Below, one piece after another: positions 7,002 to 15,482 of a stretch of 64,000 nucleotides of DNA (the stretch's first letter is position 1; the number at the start of each line of letters is the position of its first letter). The position numbers and the translations under genes were made by a program. The notes under the pieces are model-generated. The model saw nothing but the letters and a program-made list of their open reading frames with translations, made no database searches and was not told the origin of the DNA. The stretch comes from Holophagaceae bacterium (GTDB taxonomy: Bacteria; Acidobacteriota; Holophagae; Holophagales; Holophagaceae): contig JANYLR010000010.1 of the NCBI GenBank assembly GCA_025363715.1, positions 31,403 to 95,402 on the forward strand, in the 5' to 3' direction.

Positions 7002-9707
7002 ATGACGATTCTGATCCCCTTCTTACCCGCTGTGAGGCCCATTGGCCTGCGCCAGGTTTTCAAAATGCTGGCCCTGGTGCTGACCATGGTTTTCACCAGC
7101 CTCGCCCAGGCCCAGCTGCCTCTTCAGGCGGTGGGCTCGCCCTTTGATATGGTGGGCTTCATCCAAAGCGCCACCCTGAATCCGGGTGGAGATGTGCTCA
7201 CTGGGGGCACCCTCACGGTCAACGGGCACACCATCGTCGTGCCTCGCAACACCATCATGCAGATGCCGGCCTTCGCCCTCACCTGGGCGCAGCTGTTCAG
7301 CATGGCACCGGCTCCGTACGGTCCCTTCCAGACGGGCCTGGCCATGAACGACATACCGGCCCCGATGGCGACCTATGAGGTCCATGTCCAGGGCAACCGC
7401 ATCGGCAACACCTACATCGCCGGGCTCATCTTCATATCCCAGCAGTCCCTCAACAGTGGCCAGGGCTTCATCAACTTCATGGACTATGCCAACGGTGAAA
7501 TCCGCGTGGGCGGCGTCATCGGCGACCCCTCCACCGGCACCCGCGTGAAGATCAACGATCCCACTGGGCGCTTCGCGCCGGCCTACAACGGCGATCCCCG
7601 CTTCACCATCGATACGGACAACCCCACCATCCGCACCGAAACCGGCTACCCCATGGGCTTCCCCCATACCGATCCAGCCATCGCGGATGATCCCCTGATC
7701 CCCCAGACCAACCGACCCATCAATCCCGCCACCGGCTTCTTCTCGACCATCTTCACCATGCCGGCCCCCGGCCCGGGCGTCACGCCGAACAGCTTCTTCG
7801 CGGCCCCCTTCGAAGTGGGGGACTACATCAGCTACGCTGGCACCCTCATGAAAGACGGCGCCCAGCCCACCGCTGGGCCCCTGCCCGCCGGCGGCCTGGC
7901 CTCGACCTACATCGCGGCCCACACCATCATCGCCAACCTGGGCATCTTCACCGCCCCGGGCAGCAATCCGGCCTACGTGGCCCTCGACGTCATGCTCCTG
8001 GGCGTGGGCGGCGCACCCATCAATGGCATCCCCCAGGAAGCCACGGTTCGCACCCGCTTCGAGGGCTTCTGCACGGACGCCACCAGGGTGGTGGATCTCT
8101 TCGGCATCGACACCGACGGCTGCACCGTCGCCACGACCGATCGTTCCTGGGGCTCCATCGCCGTGGATCCCGGCCCCCTTGGCGGCGGCGCCGTCCAGGG
8201 CCGGTGGCGCTTCCGGCCTCCTAGCAAGACCCTCACCATGCCTCCCGCCGGCACGTTCCTGCCCGCCACCCGCAACATGCGCGCCGTCTTGCGTGGTGCC
8301 TACACCGCCGCCGCCCCCGTCATGTCGGGCAATGGCCTGATCACCGGGCAGTACCAGGCGCCCATCTTTGACTTCCTGTTCCCGGAGAACCTGGGCATTG
8401 GCAATATCCCCGTGCCCCTCAACTTCATCGACTTCCCCTTCCTGGTGAACGGCACCGGCGGCTTCAATGGCGTCAACGTTGGCCAGCTCGCTCCCTGGCC
8501 CGGTTCCACCGTCGTCGCGGCCGTCTGCGGAGTGCCGCCGCCACCGCCGCCTCCCGTCCCTGTGCCTCCCATTGCGAATGCGGGCCTGGCCAAGACCGTC
8601 GGTTCCGGCGCCTTCGTGGCCCTGGATGGCACCGGCAGTTCCGATCCCAGTTTCCTCGCCATCACCTATGCCTGGACCCAGACCGCCGGCCCCGCCGTGG
8701 CCTTGAACAGCAACGCCGTGGCCACGCCCACCTTCACGGCCCCCACGCTGATTGCGGGCGGCCCCAGCGTCACCCTCACCTTCTCGCTTATCGTGACCAA
8801 TACCGCTGGCACCGCTTCGACCCCTGCCACCGTCAACATCACCGTCAACGCGCCACCGCCAGTGCTTTTGGCCCCCATCGCCAATGCCGGCGCCGCGCAG
8901 ACCGTGGCCTCAGGCGCCACCGTCCAGCTCAATGGCACCACCACCAGGGATCCCAATATCCCGGCCCTGCCCCTCACGCTCAACTGGGTGCAGACGGGCT
9001 TTGGCGGACTGCCGCCCGTGACCCTCTCCAACCCCGCGTCGGCCACGCCCACCTTCAAGGCCCCCGTTTCCGCGGCTGGGACGGTGCTCACCTTCACCCT
9101 CACCGCCACCAACACGGTCCCGCTCTCTTCCGGCGCCTCCGTGAACATCACCGTCAATCCCGCCGTCGCCCCCGTAGCCAACGCGGGCGCCAACCAGGGC
9201 GTCAAGGTGACCAACGCCGTGATCCTCAATGGCAGTCTTAGCTCCGATCCCAATGGCCTGCTCCTGACCTACGCCTGGGTGCAGGTGTCTGGAACCCCCG
9301 TCGTGCTGACGGGCGCCAACACGGTGAGCCCTACTTTCACCGCTCCGGCCGCCCCAACCGTCCTTGGCTTCACGCTGACCGTCAACAACGGGCTGCTCAA
9401 CTCTGCCGCCGCCCTGGTCACCGTGACCGTCACCGCCAACGTGGCGGATACCGTGAACATCACCATCGCCGAGTACCGCATCGGTCAGCAACGCCTCACC
9501 GTCAACGCCACCTCGTCCATCGTCAACGGCACCCCAGTCCTCACCCTGGCGGGCTACGGCGTGAACGGCGCAGGCGTCCAGATGGCCTACCAGGGCAACG
9601 GCCTCTACATCGTCGTCCTGACTGGCGTGGCCCAGCCTGCCACGGTCACCGTGAATTCCAGCTTCGGTGGCACCAGGACTTCAGCCCTTACCAAGCTGCG
9701 GCAATAA
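7002..9707 (+). CDS. Secreted protein with three PKD/Ig-like repeats
   Basis: A 901-residue exported protein; signal peptide about 1-36 ending in AQAQ. The first ~480 residues form an unrecognised domain rich in Gly, Pro and Thr, with few cysteines (FCTDAT and DGCTVA may pair). A proline linker (PPPPPPVPVPP) leads to three ~90-residue PKD-like repeats (IANAG...DGT.S.DP...YAW.Q..G), then a ~75-residue C-terminal beta domain. The start at 7002 has an AAAGGAG site 5 bp away; an in-frame ATG at 6966 lacks one. Probably a cell-surface or matrix protein. Followed by a strong terminator; operator copy B upstream. No catalytic motif seen. Confidence 0.75.
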   Translation: MTILIPFLPAVRPIGLRQVFKMLALVLTMVFTSLAQAQLPLQAVGSPFDMVGFIQSATLNPGGDVLTGGTLTVNGHTIVVPRNTIMQMPAFALTWAQLFSMAPAPYGPFQTGLAMNDIPAPMATYEVHVQGNRIGNTYIAGLIFISQQSLNSGQGFINFMDYANGEIRVGGVIGDPSTGTRVKINDPTGRFAPAYNGDPRFTIDTDNPTIRTETGYPMGFPHTDPAIADDPLIPQTNRPINPATGFFSTIFTMPAPGPGVTPNSFFAAPFEVGDYISYAGTLMKDGAQPTAGPLPAGGLASTYIAAHTIIANLGIFTAPGSNPAYVALDVMLLGVGGAPINGIPQEATVRTRFEGFCTDATRVVDLFGIDTDGCTVATTDRSWGSIAVDPGPLGGGAVQGRWRFRPPSKTLTMPPAGTFLPATRNMRAVLRGAYTAAAPVMSGNGLITGQYQAPIFDFLFPENLGIGNIPVPLNFIDFPFLVNGTGGFNGVNVGQLAPWPGSTVVAAVCGVPPPPPPPVPVPPIANAGLAKTVGSGAFVALDGTGSSDPSFLAITYAWTQTAGPAVALNSNAVATPTFTAPTLIAGGPSVTLTFSLIVTNTAGTASTPATVNITVNAPPPVLLAPIANAGAAQTVASGATVQLNGTTTRDPNIPALPLTLNWVQTGFGGLPPVTLSNPASATPTFKAPVSAAGTVLTFTLTATNTVPLSSGASVNITVNPAVAPVANAGANQGVKVTNAVILNGSLSSDPNGLLLTYAWVQVSGTPVVLTGANTVSPTFTAPAAPTVLGFTLTVNNGLLNSAAALVTVTVTANVADTVNITIAEYRIGQQRLTVNATSSIVNGTPVLTLAGYGVNGAGVQMAYQGNGLYIVVLTGVAQPATVTVNSSFGGTRTSALTKLRQ

Positions 9708-9741
9708 CAACGTAGTCGCCAACAGCAACGACGAATGACGA

Positions 9742-9774
9742 ACGAGGGGGCTGCCTGATCGCCCCCTCGTTTTT
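9742..9774 (+). terminator. Rho-independent terminator after the PKD-protein gene
   Basis: A 10-bp perfect stem (ACGAGGGGGC / GCCCCCTCGT) is followed by TTTT, 35 bp after the stop codon. Confidence 0.85.
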
Positions 9775-9859
9775 CATTCCGGTTTTACGAAACACCGGCT
9801 CCATCCAAAGCTGACCCAGGGTGCACCACCTCCCGCGACAGCACTGGATTTCAGCCTCC

Positions 9860-9897
9860 AACCGGATGGGTCCCCTTCCTCAATTCGGATCTGGTGG
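9860..9897 (+). promoter_or_regulatory. 23-bp-spaced direct-repeat operator, copy C
   Basis: First half AACCGGATGGGTCCCC (CCGGA at 9862), second half ATTCGGATCTGGTG (TCGGA at 9885), 23 bp apart and 79 bp before the lipoprotein start at 9964. Confidence 0.65.
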
Positions 9898-9963
9898 GGC
9901 TGGATGATTCGAACCACTTTTAGTGAACTGCCTAAGTCATTCCCAAGGCCCCACGGAGGTTCT

Positions 9964-12297
9964 ATGCGCACAGCACACTTGGCCCTGCCCCTGCTTCTCT
10001 TCTGCATCAGCTGCGGCGCCGGTGGTGGTGGCTACAGCAGCGGAACCACCAGCCCCACGGTGACCGTGGTGGCCCCCGTGGCTCATGCGGGTCCCAATCA
10101 GACCGTGGCTTCGGGTGCCAGCGTGACGCTGGATGGCAGCACCAGCACCGACCCGTATAGCCTACCTCTCACCTACACTTGGTCCGCTCCGGGAGGCATC
10201 ATCCTCTCCAGCACCACGGCGGTGAGGCCAACCTTCACCGCCCCCACCGTGGCCGCGGGCCAATCTCCGGTCATCCTCCCCTTCTCGCTGGTGGTGAGCG
10301 ATGGCCAGGCCAGCTCGACCGCTTCCAGCATGTCCATCACGGTCAACCCGGCCGCGCCATTGAACGCGGCTCCCATCGCCAGCGCGGGGCCCAACCAGTC
10401 GGTGCCATCAAGTGCAGCGGTGGTTCTGGACGGCAGCCTCAGCTACGACCCGGATGGCCAGGCCTTGACCTACGCCTGGACCCAGGCCACAGGGGCGGCA
10501 GTGACCCTCACCGGGGCCACCACCGCACACCCGGCCTTCACCGCTCCCACCGTGGCCAGCGGTTCGCCGGCGATCACCCTGACCTTCTCGCTGGTGGTGA
10601 GCGATGCCAGCGCGCCTTCGCTCCCGGCGGTGGTGTCGATCACGGTCAGCCCGGTGGCAGTCGCCAATCCCGATCCCATTTCCAGTGCGGGGCCGAACCA
10701 GTCGGTGACCTCGGGCGCCGCCGTGACCCTGGACGGCAGCCTGAGCAAGGACCCCGACGGCCAGGCCCTGACCTACGCCTGGACCCAGGCCACAGGGGCG
10801 GCAGTGACCCTCACCGGGGCCACCACCGCCCATCCGGCCTTCACCGCACCCACCGTGGCCAGCGGTTCGCCGGCGATCACCCTGACCTTCTCGCTGGTGG
10901 TGAGTGATCTCAATGCCAACTCCGTCCCGGCGGTAGTCTCCATCACGGTCAACCCCGCCCCGGCACCCAACCCCGCGCCCATTGCCAGCGCTGGACCAGA
11001 CCAGTCGGTGGCCTCGGGCGCAGCGGTGATCCTGGACGGCAGCCTGAGCTTTGATCCGGATGGCCAGCCGTTGACCTACGCCTGGATCCAGGCCGCCGGC
11101 CCGACGGTGACCCTGGCCGGAGCGACTACCGCTCACCCGGCCTTCACCGCTTCCACTGTGGCCAGCGGTTCGCCAGCGATCACCCTGACCTTCTCGCTGG
11201 TGGTGAGCGATATCAACGCCAACTCCGCCGCGTCCACCATGTCGGTCACCGTCAATCCGGCCGCTCCCCTCAATCCCGATCCCATCGCCAACGCCGGACC
11301 CAATCTGTCGGTGGCCTCCGGTGCGGCGGTGGTCTTGGATGGCAGCCTGAGCTTCGACCCGGACGGGCAGGTCTTGACCTACGCCTGGACCCAGGTGGCC
11401 GGAACGACCGTCCCCCTGATTGGTGCGACTACGGCTCACCCGTCGTTCACCGCCCCGACCGTGGCCCAGGGCGCAGCCGCGCTCACCCTGAGCTTCGCGC
11501 TGGCAGTGAGTGATGCCAACGCCAGCTCCGTTCCGGCCACGGTGTCTATCACGGTCAACCCAGCCGGAGGCACCGCCTTACCGCCACCACCCGGGACGCC
11601 GGCTCCGGCACCTTTCAATCCGACCCCCCTTCCAACGGGCGGCTCCGGGAGCAAGCGCTGGCAGATCGGCGCCGTGGGCGGCGGCCTCTACCTGGTGGAT
11701 CCGGCCGCTGGCGAGGCCTCCGTACAGGGCCTGGTGATCGTCACCCTGGACAAGGGCTTTCCCCCCAGTGACACGGTGGTGACCATCAACGGCGTGGCCC
11801 TGGTGCATGCGCCTCTGGCAGACAACCGCTACTTCCTGGTGGATCCCAGCGGCCTGCAACCGTCCGTAGGCCCGGGTGGACGGATGGCACTGGTGGCCTC
11901 TTCCGCTTCGGCGGGTGTGCAGCGCCAGCTGGTGTTGCCCTGCGCCTCGGATGTGGCCATTGGCACCAACCCAGCCGTGGGTTCAGGTCTCGCGGGTGTG
12001 GTCAACCTCCAGCTCACCTTCCCTTCGGATCTCACCCTGAACCCGGCCGGCATCGTCGCCCTGGCCGGCATCACCCCCACCGTCATGCTGGGCGGCTATG
12101 ATCCCGCCACCCGCGCCTTCACCACCGGCTCACCGCATCCCATCGGCGCGGGCCAACTGACCGTGAGCTTCGCCGTGGGCACGACCACGGCCCAGGAATG
12201 GTTGATCGATCTCCGCTGGCCTGGGATCTTCATCCCCGACGGTGGCGATAGCGGCGCCTTCTGCGGCCTGGCCAAGCGCTGGACCTACACCAAGTGA
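9964..12297 (+). CDS. PKD-repeat lipoprotein
   Basis: A 777-residue lipoprotein; signal peptide with lipobox ending in Cys near residue 17 (LLFCISCGAG), then a Gly/Ser linker. Five PKD-like repeats of about 101 residues span roughly 40-545, each with AGPNQSV.SGAAV.LDGS.S.DPDGQ.LTYAW. A Pro-rich linker and a ~230-residue unrecognised C-terminal domain follow. Start chosen at 9964 for the GGAGGT site; the frame extends to 9904. It is likely anchored to the outer membrane and exposed. Repeats 2-4 are nearly identical in DNA. Operator copy C precedes it. Confidence 0.8.
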   Translation: MRTAHLALPLLLFCISCGAGGGGYSSGTTSPTVTVVAPVAHAGPNQTVASGASVTLDGSTSTDPYSLPLTYTWSAPGGIILSSTTAVRPTFTAPTVAAGQSPVILPFSLVVSDGQASSTASSMSITVNPAAPLNAAPIASAGPNQSVPSSAAVVLDGSLSYDPDGQALTYAWTQATGAAVTLTGATTAHPAFTAPTVASGSPAITLTFSLVVSDASAPSLPAVVSITVSPVAVANPDPISSAGPNQSVTSGAAVTLDGSLSKDPDGQALTYAWTQATGAAVTLTGATTAHPAFTAPTVASGSPAITLTFSLVVSDLNANSVPAVVSITVNPAPAPNPAPIASAGPDQSVASGAAVILDGSLSFDPDGQPLTYAWIQAAGPTVTLAGATTAHPAFTASTVASGSPAITLTFSLVVSDINANSAASTMSVTVNPAAPLNPDPIANAGPNLSVASGAAVVLDGSLSFDPDGQVLTYAWTQVAGTTVPLIGATTAHPSFTAPTVAQGAAALTLSFALAVSDANASSVPATVSITVNPAGGTALPPPPGTPAPAPFNPTPLPTGGSGSKRWQIGAVGGGLYLVDPAAGEASVQGLVIVTLDKGFPPSDTVVTINGVALVHAPLADNRYFLVDPSGLQPSVGPGGRMALVASSASAGVQRQLVLPCASDVAIGTNPAVGSGLAGVVNLQLTFPSDLTLNPAGIVALAGITPTVMLGGYDPATRAFTTGSPHPIGAGQLTVSFAVGTTTAQEWLIDLRWPGIFIPDGGDSGAFCGLAKRWTYTK
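10369..11570 (+). repeat. Four ~303-bp coding repeats (PKD units 2-5)
   Basis: The segment from ACCTACGCCTGG through the following GGGGCGGCAGTGACC block recurs at 303-bp intervals (about 10468 and 10771) with almost no change. Units 4 and 5 diverge more. Near-identity at third codon positions points to recent duplication or gene conversion rather than protein selection alone. Confidence 0.75.
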
Positions 12298-12355
12298 TTC
12301 GGTTCGTTCGGCGCTCCCAGCACGGGCGCGGATGATTGACGGACAAGCTCTCAGG

Positions 12356-12379
12356 CGGCCCCGGGCGACCGGGGCCGTT
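12356..12379 (+). terminator. Hairpin after the PKD lipoprotein gene
   Basis: A perfect 9-bp GC stem (CGGCCCCGG / CCGGGGCCG) with a GCGA tetraloop lies 58 bp after the stop codon. Only TT follows, so it may be a weak terminator or an mRNA 3' stabiliser. Confidence 0.5.
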
Positions 12380-12626
12380 CACTTCAGCCCTGACCCAACG
12401 AGGATCTTCAAGGCCGCTGCCTTCCTGCAGCCTTCAGATGACGCCGATCCGGTCTGTCAGCACGGGGTCTGTGGAGGCGGCGGTCCTCGTTTGGTAGGTC
12501 AGGCCTGGCCACCGCATGGCTCCGCTCGTCCACCCGCAGGGCCAGGACAGCTCGACCATCCCGTCGCGAACCGGCGACTACCCGCTTGAAGCCGAGCGCG
12601 CTACAGAGCAAGAGAAGAGCAAAGCG

Positions 12627-12837
12627 CTGGTCGCAGAAGACACGGGAAACGGAAGGGCGACCGCTCCGAAAGCACGGGCTGGATTCCGGGGGCGCCAGGG
12701 CGCGCTGCCTGGGACGCGATCCAGACGCCCCCAGGATCACTTCCGGCCCTGCCGGAAGCCTCCTCTGGCGGACCCGCGCGGCAAGGGCCACGGCCCCTTC
12801 GGTGTCCACTGCGGAATTCCGTGTCTTCTGTGACCAG
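12627..12837. repeat. Long inverted repeat in the intergenic region
   Basis: CTGGTCGCAGAAGACACGG at 12627-12645 recurs inverted at 12819-12837 with one mismatch, enclosing 173 bp. It could be the ends of a decayed small mobile element or two opposed copies of a short intergenic repeat. Confidence 0.6.
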
Positions 12838-12965
12838 CCCAGCTTGGATGCCCAACAGCCCTCTCGTCTGCCTTCCTGATCTTCTGACATTCCGGTTGAA
12901 CCACCCTTCCGCAGGAAGGGCTGTTCAGCCTGCTGAATCCGAGCAGGCATCAGGCATGCATGACA

Positions 12966-12999
12966 AGGCCCGCTTGCCGGTGTTCCAGCAGGCGGGCCT
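12966..12999 (-). terminator. Terminator-like stem after the hemerythrin-like gene
   Basis: AGGCCCGC at 12966-12973 pairs with GCGGGCCT at 12992-12999, 26 bp beyond the stop codon at 13025 on the minus strand. The tail is not T-rich, so confidence is moderate. Confidence 0.5.
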
Positions 13000-13024
13000 G
13001 AACTCCGAGGGTAGAAGAACTGAA

Positions 13025-13414
13025 TTAGTGACCCACCGCCTTGGGCAGTTCGGGACGCAGGGAAGCGGAGACCTGATGAAGGGCCCAGGCCTCCAGGATC
13101 CGATGGATGCCGTCGGTCACGTCCAGACCCAGGAGGTCATCGCTCATGAGCCCCCAGGTCTGCCGCACGAGCCGGCGATGTTCCTGGCGATGCCAGGCCA
13201 GGCCGGGGTCCGTCTTGCGCTGCAGGCGGATCTCCTCGGCGCGGAAATGCTTCACCAGGTAGACGGCGAACAAATCCAGGAATAGGCGATTCGAAAGCCG
13301 GTCCTTGGATGCGCCGTGGAGCCAGGTCTCCGCGGCCACCTTCAGCTGCTCCACATCAGGGGCCACGACCCACCTTCCCTCGACCTTGGTTTCAACTGGT
13401 TCCAGCTTGCCCAT
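13025..13414 (-). CDS. Hemerythrin-like protein
   Basis: A 129-residue soluble helical protein, with an AAGGAG ribosome-binding site. It keeps several bacteriohemerythrin ligand positions: His in ETWLHG, His and Glu in KHFRAEE, the HxxxH pair in WHRQEH, and a late His in EAWALH. The final HxxxxD aspartate appears to be absent. It may therefore bind one or two irons weakly, for O2 or NO sensing or storage (family knowledge plus inference). It is a paralogue of 5219-5632, which has lost more ligands. It stands alone between two terminator-like stems, without a visible RegA box. Confidence 0.65.
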   Translation of the reverse strand: MGKLEPVETKVEGRWVVAPDVEQLKVAAETWLHGASKDRLSNRLFLDLFAVYLVKHFRAEEIRLQRKTDPGLAWHRQEHRRLVRQTWGLMSDDLLGLDVTDGIHRILEAWALHQVSASLRPELPKAVGH

Positions 13415-13479
13415 GTCAGCTCCTTCGGGATGGCGGTGTGAGGATGATGGAAACGGCTTCGATCGGGTTCAGATGCAAA

Positions 13480-13508
13480 GTGGGGAGCCGACCCCAGCGG
13501 CTCCCCAC
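13480..13508 (-). terminator. Terminator of the Rieske/DUF5666 operon
   Basis: A perfect 11-bp stem (GTGGGGAGCCG / CGGCTCCCCAC) is followed on the minus strand by TTT, 20 bp beyond the stop codon at 13529. Confidence 0.7.
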
Positions 13509-13528
13509 GACCAACAGGAAGCGACTGC

Positions 13529-14788
13529 CTAACCTCCTGAGGCCTTTCTCTCGATCCGGCTGGCATAGGGCTGGCCGGAGGCGTTGGTGCGGGTGGATAG
13601 GGCCCGCACTTCGACGCGATCGCCCAGCACCAGCTGGTCGAAACGGATGGAGGCATCGTGCAGGAGGATCAGGGTTTGCGCATCCGTCCAGAACACGGTG
13701 CTTCCCACCGTGAGGGTAAGGCCCGCGCTGCTCAGGGCGCTGATGGGGCCTTCGGCCTTCTGGTCCGAGGCGCCATTGCCCATGTTGGGAAACCGGACTT
13801 CTACTTTCGTCGCCACGAGCACGGTGGGATCCGTGGCGCTCAGCGCACCCTCGGCCTCGACCATGGCGCCTTCCGCCAGGGTGCCTTCCACCATGGCGGC
13901 GCTGTAGTCCACCTTGAAGGTCTGCAGCGTAAAGGTCTTGGCCGTGGCATCCAGGTTCGACAGGGCACCCGAGACCTCAAGCTCCCCCTCCTCGCCATGT
14001 TCCATGCCATCCTCCACCCGGACCCGCGTGGCCGTGAAGGTGGTACCGGACAGGCTGCCTTCCACCTCCACCCGTGCGCCCTCGGCCAGGGTGCCGACGA
14101 CCGTGGCGGAGCCGTAGGACACCAGGCGGGTTCCCAGCAGGAAGGTCTTGGCCGTGGCATCCAGGCTGCTCACCACCCCACGGAGTTCAGGGTTCTCGAT
14201 CTCGCCCGCCGCTTCACGTTCCACGCGGGTGGCCAGGATGCCTCCGCCCGTCTGGGGAGTGCCGAACACCGATACGAAATCGCCCACGGCCAGATCCGCG
14301 AAGGCCAGGCTGGTGGAGCTGTGGTCGGCGAGTTCCTGTTCCAGCCGGGTCAGCGCGTTCACCGTGACAACCGTGTCCAGGACCGTGAAGGTGGCGGCTC
14401 CCGGGCTGATGGCGGTGATGAGGCCCTTCAGCTCGGTGCGGAGATCCGCGGACTGGAGGGTGATGCCCTGGCTGGTGCGCAGGCCCTTGCCCACCAGGGA
14501 GACCCCGGGTTGCAGGCGGCTCGCCGTCGCGGGCTTGCCGTTCAGGGTGAGGGTGGCACCGGCCGCCTGGATCGGCTGCTGGTTGAACTGGGGCGCGGCT
14601 GCCGTTCCACTGAGGGTTCCGGAGATGGTAACGGCCGTGCCGGTGGCGGGCGCCGGGGCCGCCATGCTGCTGGAGCCGCTCCCGCCGCAGGCGGACAGGG
14701 AGAGGAGGCCGGCTAGGATGAGCCCAACGGCAACAACAAAGGCAAATCGGCCCTGCGTGGTTCGGGTGATCAGAGCTTGCGGGTTCAT
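13529..14788 (-). CDS. DUF5666-repeat lipoprotein
   Basis: A 419-residue lipoprotein. Signal peptide about 1-35 with lipobox LSLSACGGS. The mature part is built of repeated ~70-residue beta units of the DUF5666 kind: GvVSSLDATAKTFLLGT, GALSNLDATAKTFTLQT, GPISALSSAGLTLTVGS, each followed by G..VEVEG. The true start is 14788 (MNPQALITR, GGAGAT site); the open frame extends much further upstream but crosses the Rieske gene. It is 44 bp downstream of the Rieske gene and presumably in the same transcript under operator copy D. Function unknown; probably a periplasmic or surface-anchored beta scaffold. Confidence 0.75.
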   Translation of the reverse strand: MNPQALITRTTQGRFAFVVAVGLILAGLLSLSACGGSGSSSMAAPAPATGTAVTISGTLSGTAAAPQFNQQPIQAAGATLTLNGKPATASRLQPGVSLVGKGLRTSQGITLQSADLRTELKGLITAISPGAATFTVLDTVVTVNALTRLEQELADHSSTSLAFADLAVGDFVSVFGTPQTGGGILATRVEREAAGEIENPELRGVVSSLDATAKTFLLGTRLVSYGSATVVGTLAEGARVEVEGSLSGTTFTATRVRVEDGMEHGEEGELEVSGALSNLDATAKTFTLQTFKVDYSAAMVEGTLAEGAMVEAEGALSATDPTVLVATKVEVRFPNMGNGASDQKAEGPISALSSAGLTLTVGSTVFWTDAQTLILLHDASIRFDQLVLGDRVEVRALSTRTNASGQPYASRIERKASGG

Positions 14789-14832
14789 GGGATCTCCTTG
14801 GGCAGCTAAGAAGCTGGGTTGGGGACGGGGGG

Positions 14833-15321
14833 TCAGGTCAAACGGGTCGTATCGGAAACGGTCTGGGCGGTGTTCACCACGAGAAAGGCGCCGGGAGAGG
14901 GCTCCGTCACCGCAAAATGCACCAGGGGAAGGACTGCGGGACCAACCTGATTGCCGCCCTGCAGGTCGTACTGGCTGCCGTGGCAGGGACAGGCGATGCG
15001 CGTGCCCACGGGCAGGCCCACGGTGCAGCCCATGTGAGTGCAGATGGTAGTCATAGCGTAGAGGCCGGTCGCGTCCTTGAGGAGGAGGAAGCCCAGGTTG
15101 CGGTAGTCCCGGGCGGTGCCATCCGCCGTGCCCAGCAGAGCCGCCTTGGTATCCGTGGTGGTGTGGGGTCCGGCCGGGGGAGGGCCCGGCGTCGACGGCG
15201 TGGCGCTGCTGCCTCCTCCACAGGCCAAGGCCGCCCCGGCGACCAAGGCGCTGGCACAAAACATACGGCGATCCAGGGTGGCTGTTTCCACTGGCGCCAC
15301 TGGTGTTTCGGACTTTGACAT
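14833..15321 (-). CDS. Rieske [2Fe-2S] lipoprotein
   Basis: A 162-residue exported Rieske protein. The N-terminus has an arginine pair (DRRMF), a hydrophobic stretch and a lipobox-like ALAC with Cys34, so lipid anchoring is likely. Cluster ligands are visible: CTHMGC (Cys94, His96, with Cys99) and CPCHGS (Cys111, His114, with Cys113). The Cys99-Cys113 disulfide typical of high-potential Rieske proteins is possible. No cytochrome b gene is nearby, so it is not part of an evident bc complex. It precedes a DUF5666 lipoprotein. Three 23-bp-spaced half-sites lie upstream. Its role may be electron transfer with the two cytochromes (inference). Confidence 0.9.
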   Translation of the reverse strand: MSKSETPVAPVETATLDRRMFCASALVAGAALACGGGSSATPSTPGPPPAGPHTTTDTKAALLGTADGTARDYRNLGFLLLKDATGLYAMTTICTHMGCTVGLPVGTRIACPCHGSQYDLQGGNQVGPAVLPLVHFAVTEPSPGAFLVVNTAQTVSDTTRLT

Positions 15322-15377
15322 GGGATCTCCCGCGCAGGCGCAACCCTGATCGCAAGGACCGGGGATGGCCTACCATC

Positions 15378-15432
15378 CATCCGGAACCTGGGGACAGGTA
15401 GATCCGGTTTTGGGATTCCCACCCATCCGGAA
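15378..15432 (-). promoter_or_regulatory. 23-bp-spaced direct-repeat operator, copy D (three half-sites)
   Basis: On the minus strand CCGGA half-sites begin at 15430, 15407 and 15384, each exactly 23 bp apart: CCGGATGGGT, ACCGGATCTAC, TTCCGGATGGAT. They lie 59-110 bp upstream of the Rieske gene. This is the only locus with three repeats. Confidence 0.7.
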
Positions 15433-15482
15433 CGGATCTTTCGGACTAGAAGAAGCCGTGCCTTTGCCGCCCGAAGGGCCGC

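Larger units (their letters stand above)
12298..13024. other. 727-bp region without a convincing gene
   Basis: It holds a GC-rich hairpin, a long inverted repeat and a terminator-like stem (listed separately). Open frames on both strands have no ribosome-binding site and a low-complexity composition that looks non-coding. I see no tRNA or ncRNA signature. Confidence 0.6.

Noticed and set aside
12408..12950. 180-codon minus-strand frame in the intergenic region
   Set aside because: No ribosome-binding site, no domain pattern, spans both arms of an inverted repeat; treated as non-coding.
14789..15376. 196-codon upstream extension of the DUF5666 lipoprotein frame
   Set aside because: It reads through the Rieske gene in another frame; a signal peptide with lipobox and ribosome-binding site mark 14788 as the start.
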